Made by a program: the position numbers and the translations under genes. DNA of 64,000 nt from positions 166,102-230,101 of the forward strand of contig NZ_PVBT01000009.1 of NCBI RefSeq assembly GCF_002980555.1, read 5' to 3'. Below are positions 17,869 to 25,411 of the stretch, in pieces. Source of the DNA: Phyllobacterium myrsinacearum. Lineage in GTDB: Bacteria; Pseudomonadota; Alphaproteobacteria; Rhizobiales; Rhizobiaceae. Within the stretch, counting starts at the first letter, position 1. The number at the start of each line of letters is the position of its first letter. The notes beneath the pieces are model-generated. The model saw nothing but the letters and a program-made list of their open reading frames with translations. It was not told the origin of the DNA and did no database searches.

Positions 17869-18798
17869 AGTTTGCGCCAAGTAGAGATTTTTCGCGCGAC
17901 CATGAAGTTTGGCACCGTCACAGCTGCCGCAGCGGCCCTTGGTTCTTCGCAGCCAACCATTACGCGCGAGTTATCACGGCTGGAGGAACATATCGGCTTT
18001 CGCCTGTTTGAACGGCGTCTGCAAAGACTGGTGCCAACGGCCAGAGCGCTCAAGCTTTTTGAGGAAGTGCAAGCCTCATTCATCGGTCTGGACCGTATCA
18101 ATGATTTTATCGATCGTCTGCGCGATGCTTCGGAAGAAGTGCTGACGGTCGCTTCTCTGCCGGCCTTTGCACAGGCGATTTTGCCTGAAGCGGTCGCGCG
18201 ATTAAATGCTACCCATCCTGATTTGACACTGCAAATCAGTACGGTCGACCCCCGCAATCAATCAAGTATCTCCGGCTTCAATTTTGATGTCGGCCTGATC
18301 GAGGGTGTTTATACCGAAAGAGATGCGGAATCGCGAATATTATGGGTGTTCCAGCTCGTCGCCATCATGCATCCAGATCATCCTCTGGCGCAACGAAACT
18401 ATGTTGAGCCGCACGACTTTGAAGGCGTCAATTTCATCAGTCTCGGTTCTCAAGACCCGTACCGGCTGAGTGTGGAACGTGTATTCGACACGGCAGGCAC
18501 GCAAAGACGGCTGTTCCTGTCATCGCAGTCGGCCAGCAGCGTGTGCGAATTGGTGCTAAAAGGGTTGGGTATTTCAATAATCAATCCGCTTACCGCGTTA
18601 AGCTATGAAAAACACGGCCTTGTTCTAAAGCCTTTTTTGCCTGCACAGGATTTTGTCCTGTCCGTTTTACGTCCAATCAATCGCCCTGTCGTCGCCAGTT
18701 CTGATGCGCTCGTGATGCATCTGTCCCAAATATGTGCGCAAAGACATCACAATCTGGTCCAAAAACGCTTGGCTGTGGACGATAGAGGACGGCATTGA
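17845..18798 (+). CDS. LysR family transcriptional regulator
   Basis: A 317-residue LysR regulator. The N-terminal winged HTH is clear (LRQVEIFRATMKFGTVTAAA, then SSQPTITRELSRLEEHIGFRLFERR), followed by a PBP-like effector domain and LRPINRP near the end. I favour GTG 17845: it has a GAGGG ribosome site 7 bases upstream and gives the short leader normal for the family. ATG 17791 would add 18 residues across a repeat-rich operator-like stretch and has a weak ribosome site. It is divergent from the peptide-importer operon and probably senses a peptide or cell-wall metabolite. The arrangement recalls AmpR beside AmpC, by analogy only. Confidence 0.9.
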   Translation: MRSGKDHISLRQVEIFRATMKFGTVTAAAAALGSSQPTITRELSRLEEHIGFRLFERRLQRLVPTARALKLFEEVQASFIGLDRINDFIDRLRDASEEVLTVASLPAFAQAILPEAVARLNATHPDLTLQISTVDPRNQSSISGFNFDVGLIEGVYTERDAESRILWVFQLVAIMHPDHPLAQRNYVEPHDFEGVNFISLGSQDPYRLSVERVFDTAGTQRRLFLSSQSASSVCELVLKGLGISIINPLTALSYEKHGLVLKPFLPAQDFVLSVLRPINRPVVASSDALVMHLSQICAQRHHNLVQKRLAVDDRGRH

Positions 18799-19162
18799 TG
18801 AATGGCAGGCTGGTGACTGGGCCGAATCCAGGATCCGCCAAGGCAACCGTTGAGACGATAGCAGATCTCCTCCGACTCAGAGGCAAAAGGCCGTTGCATT
18901 AGTCGATCGCAGAACTCAAACTTGAATCGGCATATTTCAATAAGCAATTGGCGATCCGGTCTCGATTGTTTGGTGTCTTCAGGACAATGGCGGGCAGATA
19001 CAGAACGATTTGGTATATTTTTCCAGCCTGCTTGATCCTCCCGCTGCCATCAAGCAGCGTCATGCCCTTGAGGAGCTATAACTGCCACATTTCGTTTCAT
19101 CCTGCCGTCCATTGTTGTACCAATGTAAAAACAGGCACCTTTAACTTTAGGGACGGACGACC
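18799..19162. other. Intergenic region with an unidentified coding-like fragment
   Basis: No complete gene is supported. One plus-strand stretch (about 18944-19080) reads like the end of a protein: a segment DNGGQIQNDLVYFSSLLD, then PPAAIKQRHALEEL and a TAA. It has no start codon or ribosome site in frame. I could not assign it to a family; it may be a relic. A ribosome site AGGGA at 19149 belongs to the next gene. Confidence 0.35.
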
Positions 19163-19651
19163 ATGATACGCTACCGCCATTTCATAAGCTTCATTGCTGC
19201 CGCTTCGCTGAGTGCGTTCATGGCACAGGGTGCCCTCGCCCAATCGAACGGGAAAGCAATGCCAACGAACAACCCCCGTGCTTATCTCGCAGTGTCGAAC
19301 GGTACTTCGGCAACGCTTGGAGACACAATGAAACTCAGCCGCACCTCTGCACATTTCTCCCTGTTAAAAGGACAAATGATACTTCGGTATTCCGACGTGT
19401 GGAAAAGCGGCAGCGATACAGAATTCGGTGGAGATGTCTATCAGGTGCTGAATGCCGACAAGTTTTTTTCACTGAACAAAGGCAAGAACGGCTTTTGTGA
19501 CAAGCCGGTTCGATGGATCACCATCAAGAATTCAGAAAATACCCTGGGTGAAGGGACTATTCGCCTTGGCATGCTGAGCATCGATGACTGGCGCAAATAT
19601 AATCCCAATGCACTCGGTGCGTGCAGTGCGGATTCCTTCCAGCTCAAATAG
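19163..19651 (+). CDS. Secreted or periplasmic protein of unknown function
   Basis: A 162-residue protein with a typical Sec signal peptide: basic MIRYRH, a hydrophobic core, and AQGALA before a probable cleavage site near residue 26. The mature part has two cysteines (FCDK and GACS), possibly a disulfide, and mixed beta-like sequence. I do not recognise a family. ATG 19163 follows AGGGA at a good distance. The neighbours are relics, so context gives no role. Confidence 0.7.
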   Translation: MIRYRHFISFIAAASLSAFMAQGALAQSNGKAMPTNNPRAYLAVSNGTSATLGDTMKLSRTSAHFSLLKGQMILRYSDVWKSGSDTEFGGDVYQVLNADKFFSLNKGKNGFCDKPVRWITIKNSENTLGEGTIRLGMLSIDDWRKYNPNALGACSADSFQLK

Positions 19652-19674
19652 CCCTCGTTCGGCGGGCGTACCGG

Positions 19675-19994
19675 TTAGGCCGAGCGGCGATTGAGTTTTG
19701 CCAGACACAATATGGCATCGGCATAGGCGTGGCCAAGCCGGCTGCCGAGTGCATCTTGCAGTGGGGAAACCACTGACGCACCCAAAAGCACAGCGTAAAG
19801 AACAAAGACCCAGAACCAGTCTCTGTGGAACGATCCGTAGTGAAGTCATCGAGTTGTCGAGAAAATATGTATGGCACGATGACCGACAGCGCAGAGCTGA
19901 CAAAAATTGTGAGCGTGATCATTGCAATAGAAAAGGCAGAGCTGCGCAAATATTGAACCAGTATCGCTTGGAGTGGTTGTAGAACGATCCTCAT
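19675..19994 (-). pseudogene. Truncated, frameshifted ABC exporter membrane-domain fragment
   Basis: The minus strand from 19994 reads MRIVLQPLQAILVQYLRSSA and then a membrane segment ending SVIVPYIFSRQLDDF, which resembles the first transmembrane helix of an ABC half-exporter. Near 19830 the sense shifts frame: the continuation WFWVFVLYAVLLGASVVSPL and LGSRLGHAYADAIL runs in another frame and stops at 19675. The rest of the membrane domain and the whole ATPase domain are absent. It is a decayed fragment with a frameshift and 3' truncation. Confidence 0.6.
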
Positions 19995-20176
19995 ACTTGG
20001 TCGTCCAAAGTGAACACTTAACGGACGGTTACGTAGATCCAATAGAGCGGCAAGAAAATTCGCCGTCTTCTCTCCGGTTGTACGAGCAGGTGCTATATAT
20101 TTTTTTCTAACGTGGGAAAGGCAAGATCGATTAGCGTCAGACTGCGTCTGCACGAACGCTCCGCAATTTTTGTGTT

Positions 20177-20422
20177 GTGAGGACTAACTTAGTTATCCTC
20201 GAGCATACTTCACCACGGCGGTATTTTAAAGGACAGCGAGTATTTTATTCCCGTCATGCCAATCAGGGTGGTCTTCTTCTCGGCGCAAAAGAGTTTGTCG
20301 CCAGTGGAGCGCTGCTTCGGATTTCAGATGGCCTAAACATTACGGTGGCGGCTGTCTCACAGCCTGGTTTCGGCGCTTCTGATGGGCCCCTAAACATTAA
20401 AGGGGCACAAATATGCGGTTGA
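20177..20422 (+). pseudogene. Alpha/beta-hydrolase N-terminal fragment
   Basis: Codons around 20260-20392 read GAKEFVASGALLRISDGLN followed by ITVAAVSQPGFGASDGP, the pattern of an alpha/beta hydrolase N-terminal strand and oxyanion region. The sequence then breaks into unrelated LNIKGAQICG and a stop. The catalytic Ser, Asp and His regions are missing. It is a remnant only; no ribosome site precedes the reading frame. Confidence 0.45.
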
Positions 20423-20636
20423 AAGCTCAAATCATAAACATCGGCCCGTTTCGGGCCCCAGTCCCGCGCGAAATCGAAGGGCGCAGAAGGGTGGGGAGCA
20501 GCCACTCAATGCGATGAGCACGAAGCGGAAGTTGCTCCAGTCGCAAGCCTCCGCAGTCTTGAAGGCTGTAGCTTCAACCGAGCATTCCGCGACGCCAAAG
20601 TCTCAGTCTGAAAGCTCGACTTCCGCCTTTAGTAGG
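20423..20636. other. Non-coding stretch after the hydrolase relic
   Basis: No gene or strong structural element was recognised here. It separates the relic cluster from the TetR gene. Confidence 0.4.
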
Positions 20637-21230
20637 TCACAAACGCTCCAAAAGCAGACCTGCCGCCAAGGCGTGAAAAGCCGCGATCGCCTTCGGCAGC
20701 ACGCTCTGCGGGTTTTCGCTCGCGGCGATCCAGAGAGCAGCATTGAGAGCCGCGCCACTAAGCAATCGGGCCGCCGCCTCTGCGTCAAGTGGCTTGAGGA
20801 TGCCTTGTACGATTAGGCGCTCCACAGTGCTCTTGGTCACCTGTAGACAACTGTTCTGGCTCGGCCACTGCGAGGGATCACCTAACTCCGCAGGTCCGTC
20901 GAGCAGAACGATGCGTTGGACTTCCGGATTTAGCGCCATCTCGATATAGGCCACCCCCTCGGCAAGCAAGCCCTGCCAATCGTTACCCGCCCGAGCCCCA
21001 ATCTCTTTAGCGCGCACCGCCATTTCCATGTCAATCTGATCGACAACCGCCGCCAGGAGCCCGCGCTTGTCACCGAAGCTGTGGTAAAGCGCACCCCGTG
21101 TCAGACCGACGTCAGCCGTCAACTCGTCCATTGACGCTGCGGAGTACCCCTTTTCCGCAAAAGCCTTTCGCGCAGCCGCTATCAACTTGACGCGGTTTTC
21201 CTGCATCGTTTCGCTGCGTGTTTTCGCCAT
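20637..21230 (-). CDS. TetR/AcrR family transcriptional repressor
   Basis: A 197-residue TetR-family protein. The N-terminal HTH is standard (AARKAFAEKGYSAASMDELT, then VGLTRGALYHSFGDKRGLLA). The C-terminal ligand domain begins near residue 75. The start at 21230 has GAGGGA just upstream. It is divergent from a RidA-family gene, and the shared 156-base intergenic region carries three near-identical palindromes that are the likely binding sites for this protein. Autoregulation and control of ridA are the simplest reading. The inducer is unknown. Confidence 0.92.
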   Translation of the reverse strand: MAKTRSETMQENRVKLIAAARKAFAEKGYSAASMDELTADVGLTRGALYHSFGDKRGLLAAVVDQIDMEMAVRAKEIGARAGNDWQGLLAEGVAYIEMALNPEVQRIVLLDGPAELGDPSQWPSQNSCLQVTKSTVERLIVQGILKPLDAEAAARLLSGAALNAALWIAASENPQSVLPKAIAAFHALAAGLLLERL

Positions 21231-21245
21231 TCAATCCCTCTTATT

Positions 21246-21314
21246 CATATACGAAGCGTATATGGACTTGACATACGATACGTATGTCGAATACCCAACA
21301 TACGTATCGTATAT
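21246..21314. promoter_or_regulatory. Three operator-like palindromes in the TetR-ridA intergenic region
   Basis: Three copies of an ATACG-N3-CGTAT element occur. Site 1 is CATATACG-AAG-CGTATATG (21246-21264, perfect). Site 2 is GACATACG-ATA-CGTATGTC (21270-21288, perfect). Site 3 is ACATACG-TAT-CGTATAT (21298-21314, one mismatch). Their centres are 24 and 27 bases apart. A TTGACA hexamer (21268-21273) overlaps site 2 and could be a -35 box for the plus-strand gene. This is a classic repressor-operator layout. Confidence 0.75.
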
Positions 21315-21386
21315 CAAATGAGGTGCGAGCTTGTGAAGCGTTACTCCGGGCTCAGCGGCCGTTGCCAACAATAAAGAGAGATCAGA

Positions 21387-21785
21387 ATGACCCAACGCGA
21401 AGCAATCTTTCCTGCTAACAGGCACACTCTTTACGAGGAGCATGGCTATTCCGCTGCTATCAGATCCGGTGATCTGCTATTTGTGTCCGGACAGGTTGGC
21501 AGCCGTTCCGATGGAACACCCGAACCCCATTTTGAACGCCAAGTACGGCTGGCCTTTGAAAACCTGAAGGCCACGCTGGACGCAGCGGGCTGCACGATGG
21601 ATGATATCGTGGACGTAACCACCTTCCACACTGACCCTGAAAACCAGTTCGGAACTATTATGGCTGTCAAGCAACAGATTTTCAGCAAGCCGCCCTACCC
21701 GAATTGGACTGCGCTCGGCGTAAACTGGCTCGCCGGCTTCGACTTTGAGATAAAGGTCATCGCCCGTATTCCGGTAAATACTTGA
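21387..21785 (+). CDS. RidA/YjgF/YER057c/UK114 family protein
   Basis: A 132-residue RidA-superfamily protein. The family outline is clear: SGDLLFVSGQVG near residue 30, AFENLKATLDAAGCTMDDIVDVTTF mid-protein in two parts, and YPNWTALGVNWLA near the C-terminus. The canonical RidA Arg that binds the carboxylate of iminoacrylate is usually in an R-x-x-V segment near the end. Here the segment is TALGVNWLAG with no Arg, so this is probably a non-canonical Rid subgroup rather than a true enamine/imine deaminase. ATG 21387 follows AGAGAG. It is under probable control of the divergent TetR protein. Confidence 0.88.
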   Translation: MTQREAIFPANRHTLYEEHGYSAAIRSGDLLFVSGQVGSRSDGTPEPHFERQVRLAFENLKATLDAAGCTMDDIVDVTTFHTDPENQFGTIMAVKQQIFSKPPYPNWTALGVNWLAGFDFEIKVIARIPVNT

Positions 21786-22357
21786 CATCGCCACACCCCT
21801 GCTGCCCGGGAAATTGCCATATTCTGTCGCACGCGCGTTCCCGAAGAAGGCTCTTGCGATGGAGTTTGCGAAAGCTCGATGACCGCTATGGGACTCAATC
21901 CAGACCCTTCATTGTGCTTGTCCCGAACGGCGGTGACGGGTCGAAGGCGGCGGCAGCAATCTTGTATTCGCCCTCTGTCATCCGCTCGGCTTCGCATTCG
22001 TGCCGCGCATCTCCGATCTCGACGGGCGATGTCTCTATGGCTTCGAACCGGCCAAGCAATATGGAATTCTTCAGAATGTCATGGTCTCCGTATGGCGGCC
22101 ATGGCCGCTGCCGCGATTGGCTCACCGGGGAATTCCGCGCACTTAGCGCCGGCGCTCGGGTTAATGCGCTGGCCCTGCATCTTGTGTCATGGTTGCAGGG
22201 GGAGCAGCCGTGGCTATGGCCTTCCGCGACGAAACTTTCATCCGCAGCGAGGTGGCCGGAATCGAACACTGGCTAACAGCTTTGCCGCACACTACTCCAT
22301 CCAACTGACCAAGGCGCGTCGATGTTCGTCACCTTACTGAAAATTTGCAACAAAGTC
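21786..22357. other. Intergenic region with decayed coding sequence
   Basis: A 572-base gap between ridA and the DJ-1 gene. On the minus strand, about 21897-22060, there is protein-like sequence with EIGDARHECEAERMTEG and AFDPSPPFGTST, but no start, ribosome site or family match I can name. I treat it as probable gene decay. No hairpin or insertion-sequence end was recognised. Confidence 0.35.
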
Positions 22358-23431
22358 CTATTCTCTACGCGCATATTCAAGTTGGAGTGCAACCAGATCT
22401 GCAGTTTCGTGGCCGTAGCGGGCCGCAATCGTTTCAAGCGTGGTGTCGAGAGACTTCGAAGAAGCGGCCTTTTGGTCAAAGAGTAACTCGACATAGCCCT
22501 TATTGTTCTCCTTATCCGGCACGAGGACAAGGCCATGCCGCGATTTCACACGGTTGTTTCCTGATATAGCGATCGCTTGTGAACGATATGTTCTCGACCA
22601 TGCATCGGCACTGAGAGCCAGTGCGATTTCGTCAAAGCCCTCTGTAATGGGAATGGCTAAGATCTCGTGTGTCCAAAATGCGAGGTAGTTTCGAGCAATG
22701 AGCCCTGCGCGTCCCACCGTCAGGTGAAATGGCGCGGAAACATGCGCTGAAGTCCAGTCTTCAATACCGAGTTCTGTCGCCGTGGCTTTGGCTCTTGCAT
22801 ATCCCGCCATTGCTTCAACCAGGGCAAGGCTTGCCGGGATAGACGCGGTAACGCCGGTGGTGGTCATGACGTTGTGGTCTACGACATAACGTTTGTCGCG
22901 AATCCATCTTGTCTTTGGGAACTGTCGCGCAATACCATCGAACGCATACCAGTGCGTTGTTGCACCCCGTCCCTGCAGAATACCTGCCCGTGCGGCGATC
23001 CATGCTCCCTCACAGATAGCGACAACGAATGCTCGCTTTTGCGCTTGCTCCTGCACCCAGTTGACGATGGCGTCACTTCTGTTGTCGTGCATGGCCGGCA
23101 CAATCAGAACGTCCGCACCTGCAGGGTAAACTTTGTCAAATGTTTCCATCGTCATATCCGATTCAATGGCGAGCGCTGGCATCAGGTTGATTGTGCCCGC
23201 TTGCGTGGAGACGATGACGATATCGGCAACGTCAGCTGACTTCAAAACACCGTAAGGCACAACGAGATCAGTCGTCTCCGTGCCCGCATTATCCGCCACA
23301 ATCGCAACGAGTGGCCGAACCCGTTCAGCCTTAACGGCAGGCAGTTGAATGCGGTCGATATCTGCGGCCGCTGAAGGCCCAGACAAGATGAGGAGACATA
23401 GGAGAAAGGTTTTCCAGATTGGCTGACGCAT
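22358..23431 (-). CDS. Periplasmic DJ-1/PfpI family protein
   Basis: A 357-residue protein. ATG 23431 starts a good Sec signal peptide (MRQPIWKTFLLCLLILSGPS with AAA cleavage). Residues ~40-200 are a DJ-1/PfpI domain: DLVVPYGVLKSADVADIVIV, then VVAICEGAWIAARAG with the nucleophile-elbow Cys140, and GATTHWYAFDG afterwards. The last ~150 residues resemble no family I can name. Most bacterial DJ-1 proteins are cytosolic or are regulator domains, so an exported one is uncommon. It is divergent from a GlxA-type regulator that itself has a DJ-1 domain. Function is unknown. Confidence 0.8.
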   Translation of the reverse strand: MRQPIWKTFLLCLLILSGPSAAADIDRIQLPAVKAERVRPLVAIVADNAGTETTDLVVPYGVLKSADVADIVIVSTQAGTINLMPALAIESDMTMETFDKVYPAGADVLIVPAMHDNRSDAIVNWVQEQAQKRAFVVAICEGAWIAARAGILQGRGATTHWYAFDGIARQFPKTRWIRDKRYVVDHNVMTTTGVTASIPASLALVEAMAGYARAKATATELGIEDWTSAHVSAPFHLTVGRAGLIARNYLAFWTHEILAIPITEGFDEIALALSADAWSRTYRSQAIAISGNNRVKSRHGLVLVPDKENNKGYVELLFDQKAASSKSLDTTLETIAARYGHETADLVALQLEYARRE

Positions 23432-23482
23432 GAAGGTTCCCAACTTTGAAGACGGCATCCCAACATATGCGTACATTGCCTC

Positions 23483-23517
23483 TGGCGAAAATGACAAATT
23501 TATCGCATTTTACGCCA
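23483..23517. promoter_or_regulatory. Inverted repeat just upstream of the GlxA-type regulator start
   Basis: TGGCGAAAATG (23483-23493) and CATTTTACGCCA (23506-23517) are complementary apart from one extra base. The repeat ends one base before the ATG. It sits in the 86-base gap between divergent genes and could be the autoregulatory site of the AraC-type protein or block its translation. Inferred from symmetry alone. Confidence 0.4.
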
Positions 23518-24513
23518 ATGAACACGCAATCTGGAACGACAACACGAATCCTCCTGATCGGCTACGAAGGTGTGCAAGCCTTGGATGTAGTCGGTCCTAT
23601 GGAAGTATTCGCAGCAGCAAATCTCTTTAAGTCCGAACACACTCCGCCATATGAACTTCTGCTCGCATCTCCGACAGGAGGATCGATTAAATGTAGTTCG
23701 GCAGGCGGTATTCATCTTGGCGATGCCATCGCGCTCGATGCCGTTCCCAATAATATTGATACGGTCATTGTGGCGGGTGGCAGCGAGGATGCACTAAGGA
23801 AGGTAATCTTCGAGACCAGCCTGATCGAATGGCTGAAATTACGTGTCTCAAGCACTCGCCGTCTGGCCAGCGTATGCACTGGGGCTTTCGTACTTGCTGC
23901 AGGTGGCTTTCTGGACGGAAAACGCGCAACAACTCATTGGAATTCAACCGGCTTGCTCAAACAGTTGCGACCTCAGATCGAGGTCGAGCCAGACGCGATC
24001 TTTGTAGCCGAGCCACCAGTTTACACATCTGCCGGAATTACGGCGGGAATTGATCTGTGCCTCGCTTTGGTTGAAGCCGATTGCGGGGCGCAAACGGCTC
24101 TGTCCGTCGCCCGTCAGTTGGTGCTGTTCATGCGCAGGCCTGGAGGGCAGGCTCAGTTCAGCTCGAGCCTCGCGGTCCAAGTCAGAGCGACGCCACGACT
24201 GCGAAAGTTGGTCACCGAAATTCTCGAAGATCCCACCGGCGATCTATCCGGCCCTGTTCTTGCTATGAGAGCTGGCATGAGCGAGCGAACCTTTTCGCGC
24301 TCATTCCATAAGGAAACAGGCACGACTCCAGCCCATTTTGTCGAGACCGCACGGATCGGGCGAGCAAAAATGTTGCTAGAAACGTCAAACTGGCCATTGG
24401 CCCGCATTGCCGAACATTCCGGCTTCGGCAGCCTCCATGCCTTGCACCGCGTATTTCGGAAACGACTCGGAATTACGCCTGCCTTTTATCGTGATTGCTT
24501 CAGCGCCATTTAA
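23518..24513 (+). CDS. GlxA family transcriptional regulator (DJ-1 domain plus AraC-type HTH)
   Basis: A 331-residue two-domain regulator. Residues ~10-190 are a DJ-1/PfpI-like domain: ILLIGYEGVQALDVVGPMEV, then LASVCTGAFVLAAGGFLDG and RATTHWNSTG. Residues ~220-325 are an AraC-type double HTH with MSERTFSRSFHKETGTTPAH and HSGFGSLHALHRVFRKRLGI. The start at ATG 23518 gives the normal N-terminus; an earlier ATG at 23446 would cross the intergenic inverted repeat. It probably controls itself and the divergent periplasmic DJ-1 gene. The effector is unknown. Confidence 0.9.
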   Translation: MNTQSGTTTRILLIGYEGVQALDVVGPMEVFAAANLFKSEHTPPYELLLASPTGGSIKCSSAGGIHLGDAIALDAVPNNIDTVIVAGGSEDALRKVIFETSLIEWLKLRVSSTRRLASVCTGAFVLAAGGFLDGKRATTHWNSTGLLKQLRPQIEVEPDAIFVAEPPVYTSAGITAGIDLCLALVEADCGAQTALSVARQLVLFMRRPGGQAQFSSSLAVQVRATPRLRKLVTEILEDPTGDLSGPVLAMRAGMSERTFSRSFHKETGTTPAHFVETARIGRAKMLLETSNWPLARIAEHSGFGSLHALHRVFRKRLGITPAFYRDCFSAI

Positions 24514-24840
24514 TTTTCCCCAATTACCGACGGGATCCTTAGCGCAGTACCCCCCTCCCGCAAACAACCCCGCCGCCGCCGCACATCCCCGTTGGCAGAT
24601 TTGGTACCTTGGTCTTTCGCAGTTTGAAATCAACCATCGCAGCTTCGGGCCGGCAGGGCCACGTAAATATCCCATGGTGGTGGTAAGTACCCGGACCGGC
24701 AATTCAATTGTCAATCGGTCACTTCGATCATTGATTGAGAATGTTCGGAACGGATGGCGCGAACTCTTACCCTTGAACTAGGCACGTTGTCTAATTGGTC
24801 TCAACGTGGGCACTCCGCGTGCTCGTTACCATGACGCGCA
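24514..24840. other. Intergenic region, nothing recognised
   Basis: A 327-base gap. It contains GC-rich simple sequence near 24550-24590 but no supported gene, RNA or clear hairpin. The converging genes on either side end here. Confidence 0.4.
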
Positions 24841-25338
24841 CTATGTTTCATTGACCGCCAGAAGATAACTTCCTCCGATGCAGATTGCGCCACTGGATCG
24901 TAGAAGCCGGTCGGTTTGCTTGATGGCCGTCCCCGTGGAGACGTGCACAAGGACCTGCCTGGCATTGCGTGAACGAGACCAAATCACGATCCCGCGGAGC
25001 AATCTCTTGAAGACCTTTGCCGAGAGAAAAGGGCCACATTCCTCGGCATCAACGGCAAGCAGGTGTGTTGTTGTCATCACGCCTCCATCCCCCAGTGCGT
25101 ATTCTCCTGCGGTAATCCATGCCAGACCGACAACTTTGCCTTTGGCTTCCGCAACGATCAAACACTGGTGTGGGGCTGGATTGCGGGCTTGGTGTTCAAT
25201 AGCAGCGTACTTCTTCTCGGAAAATGGAATGTCTGCGAATACTGTCCTGGCATGATGTTTGCGCACGAGCTGATAAAAACTCGCCCAATCCTCATCCTTG
25301 GGTAACCTGACATTGATCGTGCTTGTTTGCTGTGTCAT
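24841..25338 (-). CDS. GNAT-like N-acetyltransferase
   Basis: A 165-residue protein with the outline of a small GNAT domain: an N-terminal VRLPKDEDWASFYQLVRKHH, a central strand pair with IVAEAKGKVVGLAWI, a strand with TTTHLLAVDAEECG preceding the acyl-CoA-binding helix, and a late strand VLVHVSTG. The R/Q-x-x-G-x-G/A loop is degenerate, so acetyl-CoA binding is uncertain. Some phage and plasmid acetyltransferases look similar. It stands alone between the regulator and the secretion locus. Confidence 0.6.
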   Translation of the reverse strand: MTQQTSTINVRLPKDEDWASFYQLVRKHHARTVFADIPFSEKKYAAIEHQARNPAPHQCLIVAEAKGKVVGLAWITAGEYALGDGGVMTTTHLLAVDAEECGPFLSAKVFKRLLRGIVIWSRSRNARQVLVHVSTGTAIKQTDRLLRSSGAICIGGSYLLAVNET

Positions 25339-25411
25339 CAGAACCTCAGTGGATCACGGGATACAATTACAATGAATGCTGTCTTTCTACTGTGGCCGGC
25401 AGCATCTCCCC

